Shown: positions 32,501-42,258 of the stretch, piece after piece
Layout: every line of letters begins with the position of its first letter
Numbering within the stretch: position 1 is the first letter of the stretch
Assembly: GCF_000372725.1 (NCBI RefSeq)
Contig: NW_005202428.1
Span: forward strand, 35,214-99,213
Source: Emiliania huxleyi CCMP1516
Lineage: Eukaryota; Haptophyta; Isochrysidales; Noelaerhabdaceae
DNA length: 64,000 nt
Reading direction: 5' to 3'
The notes under the pieces: generated by a model
Seen by the model: only the letters and a program-made list of their open reading frames with translations
What the model was told of the DNA's origin: nothing
The model's database searches: none
Translations under genes and position numbers: made by a program

Positions 32501-32912
32501 TATTGCCATTCCCATTACTGTTCTCAACGACCAGGTCGGCACCATCTCCCCATACCTCCCCCATATCTCCCCCATATCTCCCCCATATCTCCCCAACAAC
32601 CAGGTCGGCACCATCGAGCAGTACGCGATGCGAGCCTTTGCGGATGCGCTCGAGCAGACGCCGTGTGCGCTTGCCGAGAACTCGGGGCTGCAGCCGATCG
32701 AGACGGTGGCGTCCGTCAAGGCTGACCAGGTGTCGAGCGGGCGGTCGTACCTGGGCATCGACTGCAACCAGGCGGGCACCAACGACATGAAGGAGCAGAA
32801 GGTGTTCGAGACGCTCATCGGCAAGCAGCAGCAGCTCATGCTCGCCACGCAGGTTGTGCGCATGATCCTCAAGATTGACGATGTCATCGAGCCCGCCGCC
32901 TTCAACGGCTGA
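29561..32912 (+). CDS. CCT5: T-complex chaperonin subunit epsilon (CCT5), 11 exons, complete
   Basis: Exons 29561-29674, 29782-29875, 29952-30251, 30406-30646, 30860-30971, 31165-31263, 31408-31495, 31692-31855, 32153-32195, 32332-32381 and 32604-32912 sum to 1614 nt (537 aa), like other CCT5 chains (about 540). The N-terminus [17 protein letters not shown] is the CCT5 signature. [11 protein letters not shown] and [15 protein letters not shown] (residue 99 on) form the ATP site. [16 protein letters not shown] and the C-terminal MILKIDD are CCT5-typical. It is one of eight subunits of the cytosolic TRiC ring that folds actin and tubulin. Donors are GC at introns 1, 2, 3, 5 and 9 and GT at the rest. 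Most introns open with a copy of the next exon's start. The exon 9 segment is triplicated around two hairpin introners. Exon 7 could end at either of two equivalent donors (31495 or about 31571). Confidence 0.95.
32196..32362 (+). repeat. Exon-plus-introner tandem triplication in CCT5
   Basis: Three copies of gcgtcggagattgcgtgctc plus gctcaaggtgt at 32198, 32266 and 32334 are separated by two near-identical 40-nt introners (gtgtgaacagcgtctcttca plus cacctcctgctgtgaatagg). Splicing from the first GCGCGTCGG to the last TAG restores the CCT5 frame. Splicing at AAG|GTGTGAA would shift it. Confidence 0.92.
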
Positions 32913-33296
32913 CGGCCTCCCCCTCCGCTCTACCCCCTTCTGACTCTCCCGCCGCCGCGACCGGGCGCAGGGTGGCGGGGGGGCGCCGCCCGCGCCGCGC
33001 GAGCGAGACGACGGGCAGCGCCGCGCACACGCCCCTGCGAGCGAGCGCGCGAGGTACGGTTCTCTGGAGAGAGACTCAAACAGCGCGGTGAGGCCCCGCG
33101 AACAGAGGTTGAGAGAGTCTATCAGTGTGCTCTATATCGGAGTATAGTATGACTACTGAGTACTGTAAGAGGGGCGGGCCTCCTAGATATCGTCATACGA
33201 AGCTGCTGCTGGGAGCTCAGGAGCGCTGCTGCCGTGCTCGAGACCTCGAGTGCGACTGAGGCATGGCTGCACTGAGGTGGTGGTGCACTTGGAGCA

Positions 33297-33486
33297 CTTG
33301 TGCGTTGTGGAGTGCAGCCATCAACCTCACATCCAGGGCCGGGGAGCTAAGAAGCGCACCCAGCGGGCCCCTCGGATGATCGTCGAGATCCTATCGGGGT
33401 TGCGGGCAAGAGAGCCCTAGCCCCCCTGGGGGGGGTGCGCGTTCGCAGGGAAGGGGCCGTAAAGTAAACACGGGTCTCCGAGAGGG
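33297..33486 (-). repeat. Dispersed repeat C, copy 2
   Basis: Inverted counterpart of 4557-4735. A 66-codon minus-strand frame (33547-33347) starting MVAHPRDLERLDMYMWSQVK runs into it. Its N-terminal part is protein-like, but no family is recognised. Confidence 0.65.
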
Positions 33487-33605
33487 TCTTCACTTGGCTC
33501 CACATATACATGTCGAGTCTCTCGAGGTCTCGCGGATGGGCTACCATGGAGGCCTGCTGTGTGACGTGTCCATTAGCTCCGAGAGTAGGTAGGGTGGCGT
33601 TTTGC

Positions 33606-33763
33606 CGCAGTTACCCGGGACACGGAGCCCCGAGGCGCTCGAGCAGCTCGCGAGCAAGCGGATGGGCTACCGCGAGGTGCTCAAAGGCGTCCTAGAGGGC
33701 GTCAACATCCTCCAGCGGCAAGCACAAGCTCTCACTCAGTCTTATGTTGACGAACATTTATGA
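33606..33763 (+). CDS. Small hypothetical C-terminal exon
   Basis: After a plausible acceptor (tttgccgcag) a 51-codon frame encodes SPEALEQLASKRMGYREVLK and GVLEGVNILQRQAQALTQSY, then VDEHL and a stop at 33763. It is amphipathic and helical and looks coding. Upstream exons and family were not identified. Confidence 0.3.
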
Positions 33764-33985
33764 ATGATCACTTGATTGAGCACATTAACGGGGGCCCGAC
33801 GACCCGACCCTGCGCGCCGCCGCCGCAGCACACACAACTCACAAGCGAACCGAGCGACGGGAGGAGTACGTGACGCAATGGGGCTCTATCGTTCCCTCCG
33901 CCGGAGGGAGATTGGCCCTGACCCGTCTTTCTCCTTGCTGGACCTAGAACGGCCGCCAGCAAGGAGAAAGTTGTCCCGGTAGCGC

Positions 33986-35137
33986 CTAGTCACTCCCACC
34001 GAGCCTCTCGCCCGTCGCTTCGTTCACGTCTTGCTCTTGTCCCGCCTGCTCCACTTCCTCCGCCGCTGCCTCCTCCACCACCGCCACCGGCACTCCCTGC
34101 ACTGGCGGGAGGTTGCTGCTTCGCACCTGGGGCACGACTGGGGCTCTGACTCTGAACATAGGCACCGTGGCCTCGACGTCGTCTGTCTCTGAATCCACCT
34201 CCTCGTCCATCTCCGCCTCGCGTTGGTCCAGGGCCGCCGCCCGTGCGTCGAGGCGGGCGGCCATCGCCACTAGGTGCTCCAACCGTTGGTCCAGACTCGC
34301 GCTTTGCTGCTCTTGCAACAACTGTGTGGCGCTCTGCGCGGTGGCGGGCTGGGCGGTGGCGGGCTGGGCGGGGGTGGGCTGGGCGGCGGCGGGTTCTTGG
34401 CATCGCTCGAGAGCCTCCAGCCTCGCCTCGTGCTCCGCTTGCTGCTCGACAACAGAGTCGAGGCGGGACTCGAGACATTTACCAGACATTTCCACGTGCC
34501 TGTTTGGCGTCTGCTCTGAGGAAGGCAGGCGGGCAGTAAAAGCGGAGAAGGATAGCAGGACGGCAATGAAGGTGGTCAACGTCACGCAAAGCGCAAGGAT
34601 TGCCCCAAATTGGCGACCCTCGTCAGGTGGGAGGGGCGCGCACAGTGTTTGGACGACGACGGTTGCGCCGCGGAGGATAATCTCGGGGAGAAGATTGCCG
34701 TGCTTCAGCGGCAATGCGAGATGCATGACGAGGGCCATGCTGAGGCAGAATGCCACCCATGCTTGACTAAACGGATCGTTGACGCTGAGCGCGAGGAGAA
34801 CCTTGTTCGACTGCAGCTGCAACGCCCAGAGTGGTGCGGAGCCGGCCGTCAGGAGCTCTGTCCGACGACGCAGGTACCACTCTGGCTTATTTGTTGCTGC
34901 CATGCCCAGTGCGAGCACAGCCACCTGTCCCGCCCTGCTAAGGAGAATCTCGCCCATGCTGTGGAATGCAAGCCCGCCACGAAGCCGCGCGAAGACCAGG
35001 AGCTGCGCGGGGCCGAAGACAACCGTCGCGGCAGCAAACAGGGCGAGCATCGTCCGATCCGCCAGATGCGACGCGCGAGAGGGGTCGCGTGGCTTCGCGG
35101 AGGCATTAGACATGTGCCTGGCTGCCCAGGGCGCCAC
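33986..35137 (-). CDS. Multi-pass membrane protein with coiled-coil tail, single exon
   Basis: 383 codons uninterrupted. The N-terminal half has four to six hydrophobic segments, for example TMLALFAAATVVFGPAQLLV, VAVLALGMAAT, WVAFCLSMALVMHLALPL, ILRGATVVVQTL and FGAILALCVTLTTFIAVLL. The C-terminal half is hydrophilic: a coiled coil around RLDSVVEQQAEHEARLEALE, a PA(T)AQ repeat linker, a second heptad stretch (LDQRLEHLVAMAARLDARAA), then an acidic tail. No family recognised. An integral membrane protein with a cytosolic oligomerisation tail is my inference. The start could be Met1 or Met9 (MSNASAK). Unlike most neighbours it has no introns. Confidence 0.6.
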   Translation of the reverse strand: MAPWAARHMSNASAKPRDPSRASHLADRTMLALFAAATVVFGPAQLLVFARLRGGLAFHSMGEILLSRAGQVAVLALGMAATNKPEWYLRRRTELLTAGSAPLWALQLQSNKVLLALSVNDPFSQAWVAFCLSMALVMHLALPLKHGNLLPEIILRGATVVVQTLCAPLPPDEGRQFGAILALCVTLTTFIAVLLSFSAFTARLPSSEQTPNRHVEMSGKCLESRLDSVVEQQAEHEARLEALERCQEPAAAQPTPAQPATAQPATAQSATQLLQEQQSASLDQRLEHLVAMAARLDARAAALDQREAEMDEEVDSETDDVEATVPMFRVRAPVVPQVRSSNLPPVQGVPVAVVEEAAAEEVEQAGQEQDVNEATGERLGGSD

Positions 35138-35399
35138 TGGCGTAGGTACAGGGGAACGTCAGGGGCGAGGGTGTGCACGCCCTCAGCCCGGATTCACTAT
35201 AGCCGTTTCCCGTTCTTCTCATTAGTTCGCTTCCCACAAACATCCCCTTTTTCCGATTTATCCGAGATCGGCGAAGGGTCGCATCTTCCAATAGGCCAAA
35301 CCAAAAACGCGATGTGTTTCTGTGAGTAGTTTCACGGAATCTGTGTTTGCGCGAATGCACTGCGTGCGTGCGTGTGTGTGCGGGGCTCCACATCGTCTG

Positions 35400-35694
35400 C
35401 CATGGTCAGAACGGCGCTGCGACCCTGGTGCGTGACCACAAGGGCTCGAAGGCTAGAAAGATTGACGTCACAAGATGATGAGGGTTACACAAGGACAGCC
35501 AGGCTACGGTCATCATGGGAGGATGTAGATGTAGGTTTGAGTTCACACTCTCCAACAGGGCGGCTTCTGTCGAGGTCTCGCGAAAGAAAGAGAGAAAGAA
35601 ACGGAGAACCCAAGGGAGAGGTCTCGCGATCGGCTTGGCAAGGGTCTCGCGCGCTTTTATTTCTCTCGATAGCTGAGGCCCCTGAGGCCGCCGC
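35400..35694. other. Putative 5' part of the next gene, unresolved
   Basis: Only short frames. Sequence upstream of 35695 contains an in-frame TGA, so the following coding region must begin by splicing or at a non-ATG codon. Confidence 0.4.
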
Positions 35695-36950
35695 GTGATC
35701 GTCGACGGCCTCTCCTCCAAGCCCGAGCTCAACGGCAGCCGTGGCATCGCGGTCGGCTTCGACGAGGACAAGGGCCGCTACACAGTCCGGCTCGATGCGG
35801 GTCCGACCATGGCGCTGAGGCCGAGCAATCTCACCGCGGACGGGTCGGCCGACGGCGGTGGCGGCGGCGGTGGTGGTGGCATGCCCGGCTTTGGAGGCGG
35901 CATGCCTGGCTTTGGAGGCGGTGGCATGCCGGCGGGCGCTGCCGCGCAGGCAGCGCAGGCGGCGATGGCACGGCTGCAGGCGATGCTGCCTCCGGGCGTC
36001 TCGCTAGCGCAGGCTGGCGTGGCGATGCTCCTCCTCCTCTACGTTGCGCCGCGCGTGCTCGGCCTCCCACTCCCGCTCGTCCTCTGTGGCGGCGGCGCAG
36101 CCGCGTTCGTGTACCAGTCCGCGCGCGGCGGCGGCGGCGCGAGAGGCGTGGCGGATGGGCTGCGGCGAGGCCTGTCGCGTGCGGCTGCGGCGGCCGAGGC
36201 GACGACCGGGCAGCGCGTGAGCGAGGCGCAGGCGGCCGCCCTCCTCCTCGCTGGCGGCTACATGCTCTGGCGCTTTGTGCTCCGCCCGAGCGGCGCCGGC
36301 GCCGGCAGAGGAGGAGGCGAGAGACACTCCCAAGACGCTGCCCTCGCCCCTCGCTGGCTTGCTGCGGCCGCTGCTTGCACATGCCCGCAGCTCAGCCTCC
36401 CAGTGCGCGCCCCAGTGCGCGCCCACTGACGCCTCCCCGGGGGTCAGGCGAGGGCGGCTTCGGCGACACAGAGTTCGCGGCGTACGACAAAGGGTGGAAC
36501 GATGCGCTCGAGAAGCGAAAGTACGCGCCCGTGCTCGACCCGGTGGCCGCGGAGCCGCGCGCGTCGTCGTCGCGGTGGGGCCTTGGCTCCCTGTTCCAGG
36601 AGAGTCCGCCGCCGCCGCTCGCCGCTCCCTCCGCCTCTGCCTCTCCCTCTGCCTCTCCCTCCGCCTCTCCCTCTGCCTCTGCCTCTCCCTCTCTCTCTCT
36701 CTCTCTCCCCACCCCGCACTCACGCACCCGCCCCCACCCGCGCAGCTCGCCATGGCGGGCACCCTGATCTACCAGATGGGTGCACGGGCGGGCAGCCGTG
36801 AGCGCCGCGAACGCCATCGCCGGCGCACGAAACATGAACCCGATGACGCTCGTCTTCCACCTGCTCAACATGCTGTACGGTTGGGGTGGCCGCTCACTAA
36901 GCCGTACGTGGACGAATCGAATCTACTTTTTTCGTTATTACCCACACTAA
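35695..36950 (+). CDS. Protein with SH3/KOW-like head and hydrophobic segments, 5' incomplete
   Basis: Exon 35695-36316 begins VIVDGLSSKPELNGSRGIAV then GRYTVRL and MALRPSNL. This is a small beta-barrel module (xVxGLxSxPELNGxxGxVxxFD...GRYxVxLxxG...LKPxNL) common in algal proteins. A Gly/Met linker (GGGMPGFGGG repeats) and two hydrophobic helices (VSLAQAGVAMLLLLYVAPRV, LPLVLCGGGAAAFVY) follow. Exon 36448 onward encodes FGDTEFAAYDKGWNDALEKR. A third part (from about 36744) has LAMAGTLIYQMG and MNPMTLVFHLLNMLYGWGG. Intron 1 is GC-AG and echoes the next exon (GCGAGAGACA/GCGAGGGCGG). In the last part the frame must change once near 36785 to keep NAIAGARNMNPMTL. The 3' end runs into dispersed repeat O. 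Confidence 0.5.
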
Positions 36951-36965
36951 GCGAGTATCCCTGTG
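36868..36965 (+). repeat. Dispersed repeat O
   Basis: Contains cactaagccgtacgt and tacttttttcgttattaccc. The reverse complement is at 2513-2597, with a fragment at 3423-3453 (ttcgtttacccacactctgc). Confidence 0.7.
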
Positions 36966-38087
36966 CAGTCGGTCTTCGGATCAACGGCCAGCTTGGGAAC
37001 CCCCAGACGAAGTGGGAAAAAAAGAGAAAAAAAAAACCTCTGATTGCCGAATCAGCATGTCACTCGTCGTCTCTCTGCTCCTCGCTCGGCCGGGCGGCGA
37101 CTCGGGTGGTGCAGAGGCGCCGCCGCTGCGCGTGTGCGCGCACGAGGCGGCGCCAGAGCACGCCTGCTGTCGCCGCCACGGCCCGACGCCCGGGGCCGTA
37201 CGTCGAGTCGGACAAGCTTTTGGCGAGAGCAGACCGAGCATCTTCACCGAGCATCATCGGATCGACCCGCTCTCCTGCAACGAGCCGCGGGAGGGAGGCT
37301 CGTACGATCCGGCTGGAGCGGCGGCGCGTGGCGCGCACATGCCCTGCTCGCCCGCGGCCGCTGATAGCCCCGTGCAGCGGCGGTCCGGCAGGCTGCCCCC
37401 AAGGCCCCCTGGGCCGCTGCGGGTTTTGGAGTTATGCTTTGGCACAGCTTCGGCGATGGCGGCCCCTCTCTGGGGCTTGCATAGGCGGGGAGTCTCCCCC
37501 GCTGGTCTCCTCATTCCCTTTTTTCTTTTTCTTTTGAGAGCAGGACGCCGGGTTTGTCTTGTATGTGCATGTCGGGCCGGGGTGTGTGTGAGGGGCAGAG
37601 GGGCGGGAGCGTGCGGGGCAGAGGCCCAACGTCGGGCGGCTTGTCGGGGTCCGGAGCATTCGAGGGGGGAACGAGGAGGGGAGAATGGGCGGTCGGCGAC
37701 GAGTAGAGCGGCAGGCGCGTACGGGGTAGCCGTCACTTTCCTGCCTCACAAGGGCGGGGCTGTCCCGGAAAGTGAGAGACGCCGGGCAGCGTGGCGCATT
37801 ACTGAACCCTCCCATACGTGCTCGTGCTCCTCCTTCGCTGTCCCATCTCCCCACCTCTTTCCCGCCTGGGCGGGGCGGTGGGCGGGCGCGCGGTGCGGCG
37901 TGGCGTGTGCGTGTGTGCGACTGCAACGAAGGACCGCTCGCAGAGGACCATTGGGTTTGTACTATTAACAACGAAGGCGCTCTCAAAAAGAAAAATCCAC
38001 CGTGAAAAAGAAAAAAACGGCGGCGGAAGGGTCGCATCCATGTGTTGCCGCATCCTTCTGTGCTGAACCTCGATCGATTGCCCAAGG
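36966..38087. other. Intergenic stretch without supported gene
   Basis: Several overlapping low-complexity frames on both strands. None has consistent motifs or splice partners. A T-rich run (cccttttttctttttctttt) lies at about 37516-37535. Confidence 0.5.
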
Positions 38088-40489
38088 ATGCCTCCACCGA
38101 CCCTCAGTCGGCCAAGGACCGCCAAGGAGCTCAGAGCCGAAGCGGACGCGAGCGCAAAAACGGCGGGCAAAGCGAGGCAGGCACTCCGGCTCTACGAGGA
38201 GGTGAGCACGGACCTCGGCCGCCGCGCCGCACGATCCTGCTTCGTCCATCCCTGCTGCTGGCACCGTCCTTTTCAATCGCTCTCATAATGCTTCACACCC
38301 ATAGGCGAGCGCTCTCTGCCCGGCCGAGCCGCGCTACGCGTTGCAAACGGCGAAGGCGCAGGAGGAGGCGGCGGCGGCGCTTGCGAGAGCGGCGGCAGCG
38401 GAGAAGGCGGCGGCGGAGGCGGAGTTGGTGGCTGCGTTCAAGGCCAAGGCGGCGGAAAGAAAGGCGGCGGAAGAGAAGGCGGCGGCAGACGCTGCGGCGG
38501 CGGCGGTGGCTGCGGCGGCGGTGGCTGCGGCGGCGGCGGTGGCTGCGGCGGCGGCGGAGGAGGAGAGAGCTGCAGCAGTGGCGGCGAAGGCGGCGGGGGA
38601 GGCGGCGGCTGCAGAGGCGGCGAGGGTGGCGGAGGAGGCAGCAGCGGCGGCGGCACACGAGCAGGCGGCCTCCGGAGGCGCGGCCGGGCAACAAACGACC
38701 GAGCTGCCGGCCAGGCACGAGGCGGCTGCTGGAGAGTTCATCAAGGTGTGTATCGAGGCGGCGAGCCAGGACGCGAGTGCCGCATCACGCGTCGAGCTTC
38801 AGGCGCGGCGGGCGGAGTCGGAGCTGCGAGCGCTGCTGGTGGAGGGTCCGGGCGACGCTGACGTGATCAAGTTGCTTGCGCAGTCGACGGCCGCGTTGGA
38901 GGCATTGACAGCCGGGAGCGAGCCTGGCGCAGCCGAAGCTCGAGCGTCGGATGCTGCGGCCGGCGCTGTCCGGGGGACTGCCGAGGCAGAATCGGCTGAG
39001 GAGGAGGGGGAGGAGGAGGAGGGGGAGGAGGGGGCGGAGGAGGCGAGGGTGGCGGAGGAGGCGGAGGCGAGGGCGGCGGGGGCGGCGGGGGAGGAGGAGG
39101 CGGAGGAGGCGAGGGCGGCGGGGGCGGCGGAGGAGGAGGAGGCGGCGGCGGCGGCGGCGAGGGCGGCGGAGGCGGCGGAGGAGGAGGCGGAGGAGGTAGC
39201 GGAGGTGGCGGCGGCGGAGACTGCGGAGGCGGCAGAGGCGGAGGAGGCGGTGACGGAGACGCTGGCGCCAGCGACGGCGACGGCGCTGCCGGCGATGGTG
39301 GCGGAGGCGGCGGCTAGTGTGGCGGAGGAAAGGGCGACGGAGGCGGCGGCAGCGCCAGAGGCGGCGGCGGAGGAGGCGGCGGAGGAGGCGGCGGAGGCGG
39401 AGGCGGCGGCGGAGGAGGAGGTGGCGGATAAGGCGGCAGAGGCGGGGGCGGAGGAGGCGGCGGAGGAGGCGGAGGAGGCGGAGGCGGCGGATAAGGCGGC
39501 AGAGGCGGGGGCGGAGGCAGCGGCAGAGGCGGGGACGGCGGAGGAGGCGAGGGCGGCGGAGGCGGCGGATAAGGCGGCAGAGGCGGGGGCGGAGGCAGCG
39601 GCAGAGGCGGGGACGGCGGCGGCATGGCAGGTCGCCGCGACGCCGGAAGGCGTGACGTACTACTTCAACTCCTCCACGGGCGCGAGATTGAGCGAGATCT
39701 GGCCGAGATTCGACCTTGGTTGCGCGAGATTGCCCGAGATTCTCCGAGAGGCGCGGTTCGGTGACCCCCCCCCCCCTCTCCAGCTAGATCAAAGCCAACC
39801 ACTTAACTGATCCACCAAGGGCTATATCTCGGCTACACCTCGGCCACACCTCGGCTACACCTCGGCTGTGTCTCGGCTGTATCTCGGCTAGATCTCGGCC
39901 AGATCACGCCTGGCTGCTCTTCAAGGCGTCTACTCGTTGGATCCGCCCACGCCCGTGGAGTGGGCGAGATATAGCCGAGATTCAGCCGAGTCGGAGCCGA
40001 GATGGAGCCCGGTCGAGCGTGCGAGATCACCCTAGATCGCCCGAGATCGCCCGAGATCGCCCGAGATTCCCCCGAGGTCGCCCCGAGAGCGCGCGACCGC
40101 CACAGCCTCCAGTCCACAGCTCCCTCCTTGTCGCCCCCCTCCCCCCTCCCCCCCTCCCCCCTCCACCCTCCCCCCCTCCACCCTCCCCCCCTCCCCCCTC
40201 CCCTCGCCAGGCGCGTGTCTGCCGCCTGCTCTCGCACAACGACGCCGCAGGGCAGCGGCAGCGGCCGCCGGCGGGCCTCTCGGCGCTGCCGGTAGCGCCG
40301 GGCCCCTTCGCTTGGCTCGTGCGCGCGCTCAAGCTCGACTGTTGCGGCCTGGGTGCGGCAGCCGCCGACGGCGCGGGCAGCGGCACGCTGCGCGACGCGC
40401 CGCACCGTCCCCTGCAGCGCGTCGCATCTTCAAAGGACCCGGCGCGCCCGCGGCCTCAGCACAATCAGGGCTTGGGCCGCCCGCCATGA
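38088..40489 (+). CDS. Long Ala/Glu-rich coiled-coil protein with WW-like motif
   Basis: Exons 38088-38201, 38305-39681 and 40211-40489 give 589 aa. Exon 1 (TAKELRAEADASAKTAGKAR then QALRLYEE) and the start of exon 2 (ALCPAEPRYALQTAKAQEEA) look like a TPR-type helical pair. Most of exon 2 is an alanine- and glutamate-rich single-helix or coiled-coil region (EEEEGEEGAEEARVAEEAEA-type repeats) built of GCG/GAG codons. Near its end WQVAATPEGVTYYFNSSTG matches the first half of a WW domain, but splicing replaces the second Trp. Exon 3 encodes ARVCRLLSHNDAAG and a Pro-rich tail. Intron 2 opens GCGAGATTGAG and exon 3 opens GCGCGTGTCTG. Function unknown. Purine-rich repeats make the length polymorphism-prone. 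Confidence 0.6.
39690..40210. repeat. Intron made of cgagatt / ctcggct words and CCCCTCC run
   Basis: Contains cgagattgcccgagattctc, ctacacctcggccacacctc and cgagatcgcccgagatcgcc variants with 10-12-nt periods, then a polypyrimidine tract (40138-40205) before the AG acceptor. Confidence 0.75.
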
Positions 40490-40649
40490 GGCGTCGTCCA
40501 CGCTGTCCCCTCGGGTCTTTGCAGCTCTCCGCTGGTCTGGTCGTACCGATCGGCTCCTGCGCTGATGCGTACTCCGTGTGTGTGTGTGCGGAAAGTCTGA
40601 CGGTCGCAGCCCCTTCCCACTTGCGCCTCCGCCCTTCTCACTAGTACTG

Positions 40650-40800
40650 GCTATGTATGTATGTAAGGAAGGTGAAGAATACAGTCAGGCTGGGACTGGA
40701 CACTCCAGCGCGGTATGGGTGGACGCGGGACAGATGATGACGACACGCTCGAGCGACACACATGACACAGACACAAACAAGCTCACAACAAGACAAAGTA
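40650..40800 (+). repeat. Dispersed repeat F, copy 2
   Basis: Same module as 29215-29330 and 60858-60985, followed by gacacagacacaaacaagct as in the 60.9-kb copy. Confidence 0.85.
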
Positions 40801-40844
40801 CTGGCACTGTGAGTGAGTACCATTCTTGATGCGAAACCACGAGA

Positions 40845-41010
40845 CGACACACACCAGTCGACTCGCATCGGTTGCCTCTCTGAACGGCGGAGCTATTCTC
40901 GCGTCCACACCACACCTGGCTCTTACGTGGACACGCCCATAGCTCTTAGCTGGAGGGACACTACTAGGTCACGCATGGCATCAGAAGTTTTATCTCTGGG
41001 CGCCGAAAAG
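40845..41010 (+). repeat. Dispersed repeat E, copy 1
   Basis: About 165 nt, including cagtcgactcgcatcggttg and tgaacggcggagctattctc. A direct copy is at 54415-54580. The copies differ by small indels. Confidence 0.88.
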
Positions 41011-41184
41011 AGGACAACCCCCCAAGAGTTGTTCGCTTCGCGTTACCCCTTCGACGCCAGGTTAGCCAGCCCTCGAGCGCCACGCAGCGTTCGCGCCAGT
41101 CGCCAGTCGCTACGCTGCACGCTTCCAGCCGGCCATCGCTGCTGGCGCGCGGTCGTTTGCGTGCTACCCTTCCCCCACGCTGCG

Positions 41185-42248
41185 CTACACTGCTCCCGCC
41201 TCATACACATCTTCCGCCCTCAGCACTCGCCCCTCTCCCGCGACCGGGAAGTTGCGCAGGTGTGGCATCACTTTTGGCAGGTCGCACGGCGCGACCCCCA
41301 TCCACTCCGCGATCGGCTGCCACATGCTCTCCCACGGCTCGGTCGGGATGATCGTGCCGCGGTCGTTGCGCGTGCGCTCGCCTTCGGGGCCGAGCCTCGA
41401 CGGGTACTGCCCTAGGATCCGGCCGCCGTTGACCGCACCGCCGTATATCAGATGGTTCCCGCCCCACGCGTGCGTTGTCCCCCGCCCGTTACCGATGATC
41501 GTCCTTCCGAACTCGGAGAGGGTGATGACGGTCACCTTGTCCCACAGCCCCTGCGCCACCATCTCCTTCCGGAAGTCGTCGACCGAGTTGTCGATCATCG
41601 ACATTATGCCGTCGCCCGGAGAGTCCATCGACGCGTGCGCGTCGACACCCCTCGTCCCCATCCAGAAGGCCGCGCGCTGCACGCCCGTCGCGCTGCGCGC
41701 CTTGATGACGCGCGCGACGGTGCGCAGCGCCATTGCAAATGTACAGCCGCAGCCCCCGCCAACATCGCAGCAGTCGTTGAAGGTCGTCGTCGTTGTTGCC
41801 GCGTCAATCGCATCGCCGAGTGTCTCCGCGTCCTGGATCGCCCGCCCCAGCACGCGCGAGTGCGTCTCGGCGAAGATCGAGCGCGAGGGCGCGGCCGTCA
41901 GGTTCTCGATGTGGCGCCAGAGCCGCTCGTACTCCGAAAGCCGGCGGATGTCGCCTCGCCTCGAGTCGATGGCGAGCGCGAGGCTGGGCCCTCCGGCAGC
42001 GCCGAGAAATCGGTCTCGTCGCCGAGGACACCGACCCACATGCTGCCTTGCAGGTAGGCCTCGGGATCGCTCCCCGTTTTGGCGACGAACCGTCGATCCC
42101 CTGCCTCGAGATAGACGAGGACGAGCGAGCGGTCCCGCCCGAAAAGGTAGACTCTCGTCGTCCGTATTGCAATGTCTAGCCTTGCTCTGCGGGGCAGCAG
42201 CGAGCAGGAGTCGGTCGGCCCGGCGCATGATTCTGCGTTTACTTGCAC
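41185..42248 (-). CDS. DUF1501-family protein, possible frameshift
   Basis: The C-terminal two thirds encode VTVITLSEFGRTIIGNGRGT followed by THAWGGNHLIYGGAVNGGRI and GQYPS. This is the DUF1501 signature (TxSEFGRT...GRGTDHGWGG...GGAVxGG), a sulfatase/alkaline-phosphatase-like family common in bacteria, often with secreted or membrane-linked members. The N-terminal part (DRSLVLVYLEAGDRRFVAKTG...GSMWVGVLGDETDFSALPEG, split) lies in a different frame. The switch falls near 41985-42000 at a GGAGGGCCC run with no room for an intron, so a one-base indel (sequencing or real) is likely. No ATG precedes the N-terminal frame before the MFS gene. No intron is needed in the conserved part. A bacterial-type origin is an inference. 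Confidence 0.7.
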
Positions 42249-42258
42249 ACTTTACGCG

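Noticed and set aside
33776-33982. Small ORF after 33763
   Set aside because: No motif, compositional support or splice partner.
38438-39625. Poly-Pro/poly-Arg frames opposite or out of frame to the Ala/Glu gene
   Set aside because: Antisense and frameshift shadows of GCG/GAG codon runs. Only the sense Ala/Glu frame joins conserved flanking exons in phase.
40795-41180. Possible small gene in repeat E
   Set aside because: The frame content is conserved only as part of the dispersed repeat (also at 54.4 kb), and the frames differ between copies.
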